Assembly (NCBI GenBank): GCA_965232255.1
Contig: OZ246962.1
Coordinates: 186,001-250,000, forward strand
From: Endozoicomonas sp965232255
GTDB lineage: Bacteria > Pseudomonadota > Gammaproteobacteria > Pseudomonadales > Endozoicomonadaceae
Reading direction: 5' to 3'
DNA length: 64,000 nt
Made by a program: the position numbers and the translations under genes
In this document: positions 26,717-35,405 of the stretch, piece after piece
Position numbering within the stretch: position 1 is the stretch's first letter
Layout: each line of letters begins with the position of its first letter
The notes under the pieces: model-generated
The model's database searches: none
The model's input: the letters and a program-made list of their open reading frames with translations, nothing else
Told to the model about the DNA's origin: nothing

Positions 26717-27210
26717 GCGAACCCCGTGTTGCCCTGTTTGTTGATGTGCAAAACATCTACTATACCGCTCGACAGGCCTTTAACAGTCACTTCGATTACA
26801 ACGCCTTTTGGGCACATGTTGGTCGGAAACGACAGATCACCGGAGCCACTGCCTATGCCATTGATCGCGGGGATGCCCGGCAGCAGCAGTTCCAGCGCAT
26901 TTTGCGTGGGATCGGTTTCGATGTGAAGCTCAAACCTTTCATTCAGCGCAGCGACGGCACTGCCAAAGGTGACTGGGATGTGGGTATAACGCTCGATGTG
27001 ATGAGTTGGGCACCAAAGGTGGACATCATTACCCTGGTTTCCGGAGATGGTGATTTTGATTTGCTACTGCAAGCGGTACAACAACGATTTAATGTACAAA
27101 CCGAAGTGTACGGCGTTGAACTTCTGACGGCCGCCTCATTAAGGCAAGCGAGTAACCACTTTGTACCAATCACCCAAGAACTGTTACTACCAATCCAAAA
27201 AGAAAAGTAA
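26713..27210 (+). CDS. NYN-domain (LabA/DUF88-like) putative RNase
   Basis: 165 residues, a single PIN-like NYN domain: acidic site residues in LFVDVQNIYY (Asp11), GDWDVGITLD and LVSGDGDFDLLL. NYN proteins are mostly RNA nucleases. The ATG overlaps the stop of the VTT membrane protein (ATGA), so the two are translationally coupled. The substrate is unknown. Confidence 0.85.
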   Translation: MSEPRVALFVDVQNIYYTARQAFNSHFDYNAFWAHVGRKRQITGATAYAIDRGDARQQQFQRILRGIGFDVKLKPFIQRSDGTAKGDWDVGITLDVMSWAPKVDIITLVSGDGDFDLLLQAVQQRFNVQTEVYGVELLTAASLRQASNHFVPITQELLLPIQKEK

Positions 27211-27640
27211 CTAACCCGGTTTTTGATTGGCCGTATGACAGGTTTCACACAACATTGTTCGTACAGACCGAAGCAAAAAAGGGATCAACCACTTTGATCA
27301 CCATTGGTGAACATCATATGAATCGATGTATTGTTTTATTATTCAACGACCTGTTGTTCATTATTTTTCCGATCAAAATCAAGACAATAAAATGTTTTTC
27401 AGAAACTAAATAAATTCTTTGACATCCATTCGGAGTGCTATTAGAGTTCCTATTGGCCATTATTGAGAAGAACGAAAAATCGTATCGCTTTTTGAGTACT
27501 TCCTGATCGTCACACCACTTCTTAGTTTAAGTTATTTTGCTTTTATCGCTTTACTCTTAAATAAATATATGAAGATGTGACTACACCTTGGCTTAACGCG
27601 TGTACAACGCATTTTTATAGAAATATTCAGGAGACATTGC
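27211..27640 (+). promoter_or_regulatory. Upstream region and long leader of the cold-shock gene
   Basis: A -35/-10 pair TTGACA (27419-27424) and TAGAGT (27442-27447) with 17-bp spacing would give a leader of roughly 190 nt before the start at 27641. Long structured leaders are typical of cspA-type mRNAs, where they control stability and translation in the cold. The ribosome site is AGGAG just before the ATG. No gene was seen in the rest of the region. Confidence 0.55.
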
Positions 27641-27850
27641 ATGTCTAAATCGACCGGAACGGTAAAGTGGTTCAGTGAAGAGAAGGGCTTTGGCTTTATC
27701 GCTCAGGACAACGGTGGTCCAGACGTTTTTGTTCACTTCCGTGCCATCATCGGTGACGGGTTCAAAACCCTCGCAGAAGGTCAGGCTGTGACCTTTGACG
27801 TTGAGCAGGGTCAGAAAGGCCTTCAAGCTGCCAACGTGGAAAAAGTATAA
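27641..27850 (+). CDS. CspA-family cold-shock protein
   Basis: 69 residues, a single OB-fold cold-shock domain with RNP1 KGFGFI (15-20) and RNP2 VFVHF (30-34). Such proteins bind single-stranded nucleic acid and melt RNA structure. The paralogue (cspA, cspD and so on) cannot be named from the sequence alone. Confidence 0.95.
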   Translation: MSKSTGTVKWFSEEKGFGFIAQDNGGPDVFVHFRAIIGDGFKTLAEGQAVTFDVEQGQKGLQAANVEKV

Positions 27851-27876
27851 ACATTTCCCCTTGTGGGAAATCACCA

Positions 27877-27905
27877 AAAGAGCACCTTCGGGTGCTCTTT
27901 TTTTT
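27877..27905 (+). terminator. Rho-independent terminator of the cold-shock gene
   Basis: AAAGAGCACC and GGTGCTCTTT pair around a TTCG tetraloop, followed by a run of T. It starts 26 bp after the stop codon. Confidence 0.93.
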
Positions 27906-28061
27906 GCCTGTCTTTTTCGCTAATCAATCGTACTGACAACGTGAGCTGCAAGCAGTGGGCGACCAGTTAAGAAGTAGTCACTACCTTTGTCGTGCAGTTT
28001 ATGCCTTGGGCGCGATGACCAGAAATCACCGCGGCAAACGAACAACTTGCGTCGTTCATCG

Positions 28062-29129
28062 CTACACAACATTCAGGCACGATGCCTTAAAACAGGCAAA
28101 AACCTTCTGGCCACAGGCCAGATCCAGTAAACGTACAGCCCTTCTGGTCACCAGTGCCAGCAGCATTTGTTGTTCAGCAGCCAAAAACAGCAGGACATTG
28201 TTCCCATCAACCTCCCGAATGGACTCAATGGTTACTGCCACCCGATTCTGGATGCTGGTGCAGTCAATATCCGCTGTAACAATGCTGACCTCCCGAGCTG
28301 GCAGTATGGCCCGCACTGTCGTCCCGACCGGCGTGCTCATCTCGTTAACTAGCAGTTTTTGCTGTCCCAGCAGCAGTTCGGTAAAGCCGTCATCATGTCC
28401 GACAACCTGTACGTCCAAAACCGCCAGAGCACAGTCGTCCCTGGCTAGCAACTCGCCCGGACTACTGAGTAATTGACGACAGTCACCGCAAGAAACTACC
28501 TGTCCATGGTCAATAATCAGCAATTTGTCCGCTAACCGGGCCACTTCTTCCCGAGCGTGGCTGACCATCACCGTAGGGATGGCAAAACGCTGATGAATGG
28601 CTTTCAGGCAAGCGAGAATGCTTGCTTTTGCTGGCCAGTCCAGCGATGCCAATGGCTCATCCATTAGCAGCAAACGCGGTGCACTCAACAAGGTTCTGCC
28701 AATGGCCACTCGCTGCTTTTCGCCGCCCGACAAGTTCTCCACAGAGCGACTCAACAGATGGTCAATAGCAAGCTGCTCAACCACTTCGGGCAGCGCTGGA
28801 CCAGTAGCTCCGGCACGGACTCGTTTGCGGGCAAAGTGCAAATTTTCCGCCACGCTTAAATGGGGAAACAGGCGTGCCTCCTGAAAAATATAACCAATGC
28901 CACGGTGCTCAGGTGCCACCCACAGCCCCTTTTGCGAATCCTGCCAAATTTCACCATTAAACGACAAAACTCCGGTAGCACCGCGCTCAAGGCCAGCAAT
29001 GGTGCGCAACAAGGAGGTTTTACCGCAACCTGATTGCCCCATGATGGCCCAGATGCACCCACCGTCCAGAGATTCATCCACTTTAAGCACGAAACGATCC
29101 CGAGGCAGCTCAATAGCAATCGTTAACAT
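28062..29129 (-). CDS. modC: Molybdate ABC transporter ATP-binding protein ModC
   Basis: 355 residues. Walker A GQSGCGKTS (31-39), signature LSGGEKQRVAIGR, Walker B LLLMDEPLASLD, then a C-terminal MOP molybdate-binding domain (about 290-350). It powers molybdate import through ModB. The ATG overlaps the modB stop (TGATG). Confidence 0.96.
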   Translation of the reverse strand: MLTIAIELPRDRFVLKVDESLDGGCIWAIMGQSGCGKTSLLRTIAGLERGATGVLSFNGEIWQDSQKGLWVAPEHRGIGYIFQEARLFPHLSVAENLHFARKRVRAGATGPALPEVVEQLAIDHLLSRSVENLSGGEKQRVAIGRTLLSAPRLLLMDEPLASLDWPAKASILACLKAIHQRFAIPTVMVSHAREEVARLADKLLIIDHGQVVSCGDCRQLLSSPGELLARDDCALAVLDVQVVGHDDGFTELLLGQQKLLVNEMSTPVGTTVRAILPAREVSIVTADIDCTSIQNRVAVTIESIREVDGNNVLLFLAAEQQMLLALVTRRAVRLLDLACGQKVFACFKASCLNVV

Positions 29130-29815
29130 CAGGGACCCACCCTGACCAGCGAGCGGCGGTCGAGACTATAGAGAGTAACCAGCAATACCATGGCAAAGAT
29201 TAGTAGTCCTCCGGCAATCTGATGAGCCTGGGTAAATTGCTGCGACTCCACGGCATCAAACAACATGACAGACAGCACCTGAGTCTGACCGGGAATATTG
29301 CCGCCAATCATCAGTACTACGCCAAACTCACCGATAGTGTGAGCAAACCCCATACACGCGGCCAGCACCAGCGCCCGGCGAGCACACGGCAGCACCACAT
29401 TCACGAAGCGATCCAACCGTCCTGCTCCCATCATGGCGGCCGCCTCAAGCAAGCCCTTATCAAGCTGTTCAAACGCACGCTGCAAAGGTTGCACAACAAA
29501 GGGCATGGAATAGATGACCGAGGCCACCACCAGGCCGGTAAAACTAAACGCCAGTGTGGTTCCTGTTAAGGCGAGCCAAGTCTGACCCAGAGCGTAGTTG
29601 GGCGAAAACAGCAGCAGTAAATAAAAACCGAGCACGGTAGGTGGCAGCACCATAGGCAAGCCCACTAGCGCTTCCAGTACCGGGCGCAACCGACTGTTCA
29701 TGTTGGCCAACCACCAGGCTAGCGGAATGCCCACCAGCATCAGGATAGCGGTGGTAATGGTTGCCAGCTTGAGAGTCACCCAGATGGCCAGGGTAATATC
29801 AGACACAGTCCCCAT
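29129..29815 (-). CDS. modB: Molybdate ABC transporter permease ModB
   Basis: 228 residues with five or six membrane helices and the permease motif EAAAMMGAGRLDRFVNVVLP (EAA loop). The first gene of a modB-modC pair. The binding protein modA is not here but 5.6 kb away at the end of the moa operon. Confidence 0.95.
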   Translation of the reverse strand: MGTVSDITLAIWVTLKLATITTAILMLVGIPLAWWLANMNSRLRPVLEALVGLPMVLPPTVLGFYLLLLFSPNYALGQTWLALTGTTLAFSFTGLVVASVIYSMPFVVQPLQRAFEQLDKGLLEAAAMMGAGRLDRFVNVVLPCARRALVLAACMGFAHTIGEFGVVLMIGGNIPGQTQVLSVMLFDAVESQQFTQAHQIAGGLLIFAMVLLVTLYSLDRRSLVRVGP

Positions 29816-30806
29816 AAATCAGAAAAACCTTGATGAGTTGTTGCATTTGTTAAACGGGCGCGGGTCAACCAAACCGTTTAGCTGTATCAGATATTAACCC
29901 GAGAAGGTGAACAGGAGCACGCCAACAAGCGTCTGACTGACTCTTGTCTAACAATCACCAACACGCATTAACCACTACAAACAAACAAAAAAACGAAATC
30001 ATGAATATTAAATACCAATAAATGTGCCTGCCAAGCCAGATGCCGACCATCTTATAACGCGGTTATTGGTACTTTGCTCCGTGGCCCAGGATGGTTCAAA
30101 GTTGGCACGTTGCCAGTGAGTAAAAGCTAAAAACGTCGATGTGTGTTTATTACGTAGCAAACGAAGATAACTTCGCAACTGGCTAATACCAATACTTGAA
30201 CTGGTGATGAAAAAACGACAACAGACTGACTTATCAACAAGTAAAGTAAGCACAGGGTGCACCAACAACAGATCGCGAAACCAGGCGGAGAAGTCATTTA
30301 CATTGGTATTTGATTGCAGCCCGATACAATTTAACAGGTTGTTTATGCATGCTATTTATGCAGACAATTTCCTGACTCTTCACTGGATATTTCCAGTGAC
30401 TATTCTGATTATTTGTTTCAAATGAAAGTAATGCTGGGAAATCATTTATCGATTTACGGCAAAATATCTGACTTACAGCTCGAAGGTTTACCAACCATTA
30501 ACAAATTATTGTTGTTGAGAGTGAATAAAAGCAGATCAGTATTAACCGTAAAAGGAAGTAAAATCGACCATTTGCATCTTTATCGTTATTGTTAACTCTC
30601 AATAGCAAACCAAATAGCTACTGCACCCACAGCAAAAAAAATCTGTAATTTATTCTATAGCTTCTACAATTCTTCGGGCGATGAGGCAGCCCGGAAGCAA
30701 TTCCATTGGTAAGCTCTGTACTGCCCCAGTAGAGTCCAGGGAGGGGTGGCGCGTTTTTCTCGGACGTACGATCAAACAAAATCAAAAATCACAGGAGTCT
30801 CAACGG
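29816..30806. other. Gene-poor 1-kb region upstream of modB and the vWA gene
   Basis: The region contains the putative MITE (30010-30311) and otherwise only AT-rich sequence. Short frames on both strands are unsupported. The last 150 bp before the vWA gene (from 30650) are less AT-rich and should carry its promoter; a CAGGAG ribosome site sits at 30792. Confidence 0.5.
30010..30311. mobile_element. Putative 302-bp MITE-like element
   Basis: Perfect 10-bp terminal inverted repeats, AAATACCAAT at the left end and ATTGGTATTT at the right, extend inward as AAATG after a 2-nt offset. Two more copies of the same core lie inside (ACCAATAA...TTATTGGT at 30015-30067 and AATACCAAT near 30186). A minus-strand frame of about 86 codons ends inside the left repeat and reads GLAGTFIGI at its end; no known family is recognised. 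The direct flanks show no clear duplication. Confidence 0.5.
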
Positions 30807-32003
30807 ATGCATCCCAATAATCCTGCCGGACAATACGGCGTCCCAAACATGAACCCTGCGCCCGGTAGTTCGCCAGCAGCCAACGATCCCCGGGCAACGG
30901 CTGGAGCAAGCTATTCAGGACACGCTATCGGTACCATTGATAACCCCGGACAGATGATGCCCAGCGCACCAGCGGCCTTTGCCCAAGTCGGTGGGCAACC
31001 GCAACGGTTCATAAACACAACAGCCGCCCAGGCAGGATTACAGGCCTACGAACACAAGCCGGACGTGTTCACAATGGCACAGTGGCAGGGCATTCGAACA
31101 GTTCTCGGAGGCCCCATGCATGGGTCATTGTGGCTGGCTTACCGCTTGGCAGAGCTAAGCAACTATGAACTGGATTTTATTATTGATAACAGTCTGTCCA
31201 TGAACCAGCTCGACGGCATGCTGCATCCGGAAACCGGTAGGTGCATGTCACGTCTTGAAGAGGCCATCTACCGATTGAGTAACATTGCTGATTTGTTGTC
31301 GTATATCCCTGTCAAGGGTATCACCCTGAGAAATCTGGGGGATAACCACGCACCGGCCGTCATCAATTGTCAGGCTACCCCACAGGAGATCAGCAAGCAG
31401 ATCAAGAACTATCTAGATCGCGTCAATTGCAGTCCAAGAACCAGTAATACGCCACTCTACACAGCTCTATACACCAGCATCAATGAGAACAGCAGGAGCA
31501 GTAACCCGAGGATTATTTATGTGCTCAATGATGGCAAACCAAACCACGGTGGCACAGCCGCTGATGTGTGCACCCTGTTACAGTCGGGACGTACCCATGA
31601 AAAAAATCCGGTTTGTTTGATTGCCTGCACAGATGACCAGCGGTCCATTGGCTGGATGGAGAATGCTGACAACATTGACCGCGTCCATGTCGTTGACGAC
31701 TACGAATCAGAAAAGAAAAGCATTCAAGCCAAACAGGGGCGGGACTTCCCGGTGACTGAGGGCTTTTACGCCATGTCGAGTCTGCTTGGTGCCATTGATG
31801 ACCTGTTTGACAAAGCGGATGAAAACCACATATACAGCCACAACCAATATCAGGAAATCATGGGCAGACAGGTGTCTGCGATGGAATATGAAAACTATCG
31901 GCGCAATGCTGAACGGTTACAAGAACAAAGCGGTGCGTTTGGTGGTGGTAATTACATCACTGCTGGCGTCTCGCAGGTCAGTCAATATTTCGGATTTCGC
32001 TAA
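30807..32003 (+). CDS. Copine-like vWA-domain protein
   Basis: 398 residues from the ATG at 30807 (CAGGAG ribosome site; the longer frame lacks one). Residues 1-95 are Pro/Ala/Gly/Asn-rich and disordered-looking. The vWA domain (about 120-340) has a MIDAS-type site: DNSLSMN (D-x-S-x-S), a Thr in SNTPLYTALYTS and an Asp in VLNDGKPNHGG. The layout resembles copine and fungal vWA proteins rather than the usual bacterial MoxR-linked ones. No signal peptide or membrane helix. The role is unknown; metal-dependent protein binding is expected. Both neighbours are unrelated. Confidence 0.65.
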   Translation: MHPNNPAGQYGVPNMNPAPGSSPAANDPRATAGASYSGHAIGTIDNPGQMMPSAPAAFAQVGGQPQRFINTTAAQAGLQAYEHKPDVFTMAQWQGIRTVLGGPMHGSLWLAYRLAELSNYELDFIIDNSLSMNQLDGMLHPETGRCMSRLEEAIYRLSNIADLLSYIPVKGITLRNLGDNHAPAVINCQATPQEISKQIKNYLDRVNCSPRTSNTPLYTALYTSINENSRSSNPRIIYVLNDGKPNHGGTAADVCTLLQSGRTHEKNPVCLIACTDDQRSIGWMENADNIDRVHVVDDYESEKKSIQAKQGRDFPVTEGFYAMSSLLGAIDDLFDKADENHIYSHNQYQEIMGRQVSAMEYENYRRNAERLQEQSGAFGGGNYITAGVSQVSQYFGFR

Positions 32004-32173
32004 TTGGTAGCACGTGCTTTCGCTCTTGGCCGCTAATTCCCTCGACAAAACCGGTGTTTTGTCGGCGAAATAGCGAGCCATTCCTTATTGTTATTCCTCA
32101 TGCAGGGAGTACTCTGTTGGGTCGCTGCCAGCTGCGGCTGGCGTGTACTCCAACAACATAACAAAGGCGTTCA

Positions 32174-32629
32174 ATGAGCGAACAAACACCGTCATTCTGG
32201 CGGGCAAAGACCTTCGCAGAGATGACCCTTGAAGAATGGGAATCACTCTGTGACGGGTGTGGTCGGTGTTGCCTGAACAAACTGATGGATGCCGATACCG
32301 ATGAGATTTATACGACGAGCGTAGCTTGTCGTCTGCTTGATCTGAAAACTGGCCGCTGCAAGCACTACCCGCAACGTCGCGAATACGTCAACGAGTGCGT
32401 CAAGTTTGCCCCGGATACCATGCACGAATACGTCCACTGGATGCCTGACAGCTGTGCTTATAGGCAGCTCTATCATGGCTTCGACTTGCCCGAGTGGCAC
32501 CCTTTGATCACTGGTGATCCTGACTCTGCCCATCAAGCCGGGTTTTCCATCAAAAACAAAGTGATTCATTCGGAAGAAGAAGTCCCTGACCCGCATGACT
32601 GGTTTGACTACATTATTCGGGTTGGCTAA
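32174..32629 (+). CDS. YcgN-family cysteine-cluster protein
   Basis: 151 residues of the UPF0260/YcgN family (zinc or iron-sulphur chelating CxxCxxCC type). The cluster CDGCGRCC is at 26-33, with further cysteines in VACRLLDLKTGRCKHYPQR and NECVKF. Function is not established for the family. Preceded by a hairpin region after the vWA gene (CGACAAAAC / GTTTTGTCG, near 32042-32063). Confidence 0.85.
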   Translation: MSEQTPSFWRAKTFAEMTLEEWESLCDGCGRCCLNKLMDADTDEIYTTSVACRLLDLKTGRCKHYPQRREYVNECVKFAPDTMHEYVHWMPDSCAYRQLYHGFDLPEWHPLITGDPDSAHQAGFSIKNKVIHSEEEVPDPHDWFDYIIRVG

Positions 32630-33040
32630 TAGCTACTCCTGCACCATAAGGCTTGTCTGCGTCGCATAAAACCGTGACATACTCCCACCACTAAACCTGA
32701 CGGTTATGGATGGGGGCTTGGTTCGACCCATGTTGAATATTATCAACACCTCTCGCTACAGAACCTGCGCTGACAGGACTTTCGGTAGGAGAACCCTTTA
32801 CGAATCTGCTGTGTCCCAGCAAGTCAACTTTGGCATAGTAGCAATGATTAGCGGAGCAGGAGAGGAAAAGACGCAACCCTTCACGGGTTGCCCCTATTCA
32901 TCGCCACCCAAACCGGCAAAGGTCGCTTTGCTCCTTTCATGCCTTTATGTCCTCGGGTGCTGTGAGTGTAATGCGTCAGTTATGGATGGCGAATTACGTG
33001 GGATTCGTTAAACTACCCTTTTTTAATAGCAGGCCCGCAC
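32630..33040. other. Intergenic region with a possible tnpB tail remnant
   Basis: From about 32650 to 32840 the minus strand resembles the end of an IS200/IS605 tnpB and its right end: a C-terminal frame ending VDNIQHGSNQAPIHNRQV-stop, then an imperfect hairpin (AACC-TGAC-GGTT core with outer CCCA/TGGG) and GTATGTCAC. A second hairpin, GCAACCC/GGGTTGC, is at 32874-32892. The attribution is by resemblance only. The mobA promoter should be in the last 100 bp. Confidence 0.35.
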
Positions 33041-33616
33041 ATGACAGGCAAGCTTTACGGGCTGGTGCTGGCTGGTGGTCGTTCATCCCGAATGGGGCAG
33101 GATAAAGCACGCTTGTGCTGGCATGGCCAACCACTTTACCGACATATAATCTCATTACTGACCCAGGCTGGAGTGGATCATGTGCTGCTTAGTGGGTCGG
33201 GCTTTGCCAAAGAACTCACCGACCGTGCAGTGATCTGTCTTGATGATGTATTTCCGGGGCGCGGTCCACTTGGTGGAATCCACGCCGCTGTCGGGTATTT
33301 AAACGATAATGATCGCTTACTGGCCATACCGGTGGATATGCCACTAATGCCCGTCGGAGCGATCAAAACACTGGCCAGACAACAGCAAACCTGTTCTTTC
33401 AGCGGTTTTAACCTGCCGGTCTTGCTGCATGTGACTAAAGAGTCACGACAGGTGATTAATCGACTGGTTAACAGTGATGATCGCAAAAATTACGCGCTTT
33501 GGCGGTTACTGCAACAGCTTGGGAGCCAGTCACTGCCAACGACAATGGCTGATTATTTTGTCAATGCCAATACCCCCGAACAGTGGCATGAACTGACCAA
33601 AGGCTCACTACGGTAG
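33041..33616 (+). CDS. mobA: Molybdenum cofactor guanylyltransferase MobA
   Basis: 191 residues. MobA attaches GMP to the molybdenum cofactor to form the MGD cofactor of DMSO-reductase-type enzymes. Nucleotide motif LAGGRSSRMGQDKARL (residues 8-23) and LDDVFPGRGPLGGI are typical. First gene of the mobA-moaBCDE-modA run. Confidence 0.94.
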   Translation: MTGKLYGLVLAGGRSSRMGQDKARLCWHGQPLYRHIISLLTQAGVDHVLLSGSGFAKELTDRAVICLDDVFPGRGPLGGIHAAVGYLNDNDRLLAIPVDMPLMPVGAIKTLARQQQTCSFSGFNLPVLLHVTKESRQVINRLVNSDDRKNYALWRLLQQLGSQSLPTTMADYFVNANTPEQWHELTKGSLR

Positions 33617-33639
33617 ACTTGAGGGAGAAGTAGAAGTAT

Positions 33640-34170
33640 ATGGCTCATAATCACGCCGATGCGTTTATTCCGGTAAATATTGCCGTATTAACGGTTTCTG
33701 ATACCCGCACGAATGAGACCGATACGTCGGGCCACTTATTGGTGGAATACCTGCAAGCGGCAGGACATCGACTGGTTGACAAGGCCATCGTCCAGGACGA
33801 TATCTACAAAATCCGCGCAGTGGTTTCGCGCTGGATTGCCAGCGACGGTAACGATGGCGTGCAAGCGGTGCTGGTTACCGGCGGCACTGGCTTTTCTGGC
33901 CGGGACAGTACCCCGGAAGCTCTGCTGCCCATTTTTGACAAACAGATTGATGGCTATGGGGAACTGTTCCGACAGTTGTCCTATGAGCAGGTGAAGACCT
34001 CCACCATTCAGTCCCGCACCGTCGCAGGCATGGCCAATGGCACTGTTATTTTCGTGATGCCCGGCTCCAATAATGCCTGTAAGACGGCTTGGGATGGCAT
34101 TATCTGTGACCAGCTGGATAGTCAGAACCGGCCTTGTAATTTTGTCGAACACTTGAAAAAGGCGCTGTAA
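33640..34170 (+). CDS. moaB: Molybdopterin adenylyltransferase MoaB
   Basis: 176 residues of the MogA/MoaB fold. It adenylylates molybdopterin before MoeA inserts molybdenum. The block VLVTGGTGFSGRDSTPEALLP and the initial NIAVLTVSDTRTNETDTSG are family hallmarks. Since no mogA is in this window, MoaB may carry the activity, as in bacteria that lack MogA. Confidence 0.93.
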   Translation: MAHNHADAFIPVNIAVLTVSDTRTNETDTSGHLLVEYLQAAGHRLVDKAIVQDDIYKIRAVVSRWIASDGNDGVQAVLVTGGTGFSGRDSTPEALLPIFDKQIDGYGELFRQLSYEQVKTSTIQSRTVAGMANGTVIFVMPGSNNACKTAWDGIICDQLDSQNRPCNFVEHLKKAL

Positions 34171-34172
34171 TT

Positions 34173-34685
34173 GTGTCGCTCACCCATACAGATCACGATG
34201 GCAAAGCCAGCATGGTGGATATTGGCGCAAAAGAGAGTACCTGTCGTGAAGCACGAGCCGAAGGGTACGTATACATGGCGCCCCACACCCTGGCGCTGGT
34301 GAAAGACAACGCCCTGAAAAAAGGCGACGTACTGGCTGTAGCGCGAATTGCCGGTATCCAGGCAGCGAAACAGTGCAGTCAGCTAGTGCCATTGTGCCAC
34401 CCGTTGATGCTGAACTTTATCGCCGTGGAGTTTGTCCTTGAAGAAGCACCAGACGACCAAGCGAGAATTCGTATCGAAACCTGCTGTCGTCTGAATGGCC
34501 AGACTGGTGTGGAGATCGAAGCGTTAACCGCAGCCTCAGTGGCCGCACTGACCATCTTTGATATGTGCAAGGCAGTGGACAAGGGAATGCATATCGAGGG
34601 CATTCGCGTGCTGGAAAAAAGCGGTGGTCGCAGCGGCCATTATCGGTATAACCCGGAAGCTGACACAGCAGGTAGCGCGGCATGA
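34173..34685 (+). CDS. moaC: Cyclic pyranopterin monophosphate synthase MoaC
   Basis: 170 residues. MoaC rearranges the MoaA product into cyclic pyranopterin monophosphate. GTG start just 2 bp after moaB, giving the family N-terminus with MVDIGAKEST. Active-site blocks: LVPLCHPL, GVEIEALTAASVAALTIFDMCKA and KSGGRSG. The stop overlaps moaD by four bases. Confidence 0.96.
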   Translation: MSLTHTDHDGKASMVDIGAKESTCREARAEGYVYMAPHTLALVKDNALKKGDVLAVARIAGIQAAKQCSQLVPLCHPLMLNFIAVEFVLEEAPDDQARIRIETCCRLNGQTGVEIEALTAASVAALTIFDMCKAVDKGMHIEGIRVLEKSGGRSGHYRYNPEADTAGSAA

Positions 34686-34933
34686 TTAAAATTCTGCTAT
34701 TTGCCAGTTTGCGTGAGCAGCTCGGTTGCAGTCAGTTATCGTTTAATGATGACGAGTATCCCTCGTCTTTGTTCGCGTTAAAAGCGCAGTTGGCCAACAA
34801 AGACGACCAGTGGCGTGAAGTGATGACCAGCAACCGGACTCTGGTGGCAGTCAACCAGACCATGACCCGTCAGGACGTCACATTGCAGCCCGGAGACGAG
34901 GTTGCTTTCTTTCCGCCAGTTACCGGTGGGTAG
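34682..34933 (+). CDS. moaD: Molybdopterin synthase small subunit MoaD
   Basis: 83 residues, ubiquitin-like, ending in the required Gly-Gly (FPPVTGG), which is thiocarboxylated to donate sulfur. Coupled by overlap to moaC. The activating enzyme MoeB is not in this window. Confidence 0.95.
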   Translation: MIKILLFASLREQLGCSQLSFNDDEYPSSLFALKAQLANKDDQWREVMTSNRTLVAVNQTMTRQDVTLQPGDEVAFFPPVTGG

Positions 34934-34940
34934 TTTGACG

Positions 34941-35405
34941 ATGGATCATCACCACAGTGTTTCAATTTCAGTACAGACAGAGGATTTCAACCCTGGTCTT
35001 GAGTTTCAGCAGTTGGAACACCGCTCGGTGGGCGCCATCGTGACCTTTACGGGCACCGTGCGCGACTTGAACCTTGGTGAGCAGGTAGGCGGCCTATTCC
35101 TGGAACACTATCCGGGTATGACTGAAAAAGCCCTGCAAGAGATCGTCGATGAGGCGCAACAACGCTGGACATTGCTGGCAGTCAGGTTGATCCATCGCGT
35201 CGGGCAGCTGTATCCGGGTGATCGGATTGTGTTTGTTGCTGTGGCTAGCGCTCATCGCAAAGAGGCTTTTGCAGCCTGCGAATTTATCATGGATTATCTG
35301 AAAATCCGCGCACCTTTTTGGAAAAAGGAAACCACACCCGATGGTGATCGCTGGGTGGATGCACGGGAATCGGACCAGGAGGCGGCAGAACGCTGGCGTC
35401 GATGA
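34941..35405 (+). CDS. moaE: Molybdopterin synthase catalytic subunit MoaE
   Basis: 154 residues from the ATG at 34941, 7 bp after moaD. With MoaD it adds the dithiolene sulfurs to form molybdopterin. Typical blocks: GAIVTFTGTVRD, LEHYPGMTEKAL, RVGQLYPGD, VASAHRKEAFAACEFIMDYLK and FWKKE with the catalytic Lys. The stop overlaps modA. Confidence 0.96.
   Translation: MDHHHSVSISVQTEDFNPGLEFQQLEHRSVGAIVTFTGTVRDLNLGEQVGGLFLEHYPGMTEKALQEIVDEAQQRWTLLAVRLIHRVGQLYPGDRIVFVAVASAHRKEAFAACEFIMDYLKIRAPFWKKETTPDGDRWVDARESDQEAAERWRR

Noticed and set aside
30008..30268. 86-codon minus-strand frame in the MITE-like region
   Set aside because: Ends in the terminal repeat, has no ribosome site and no known relative; treated as part of the element.
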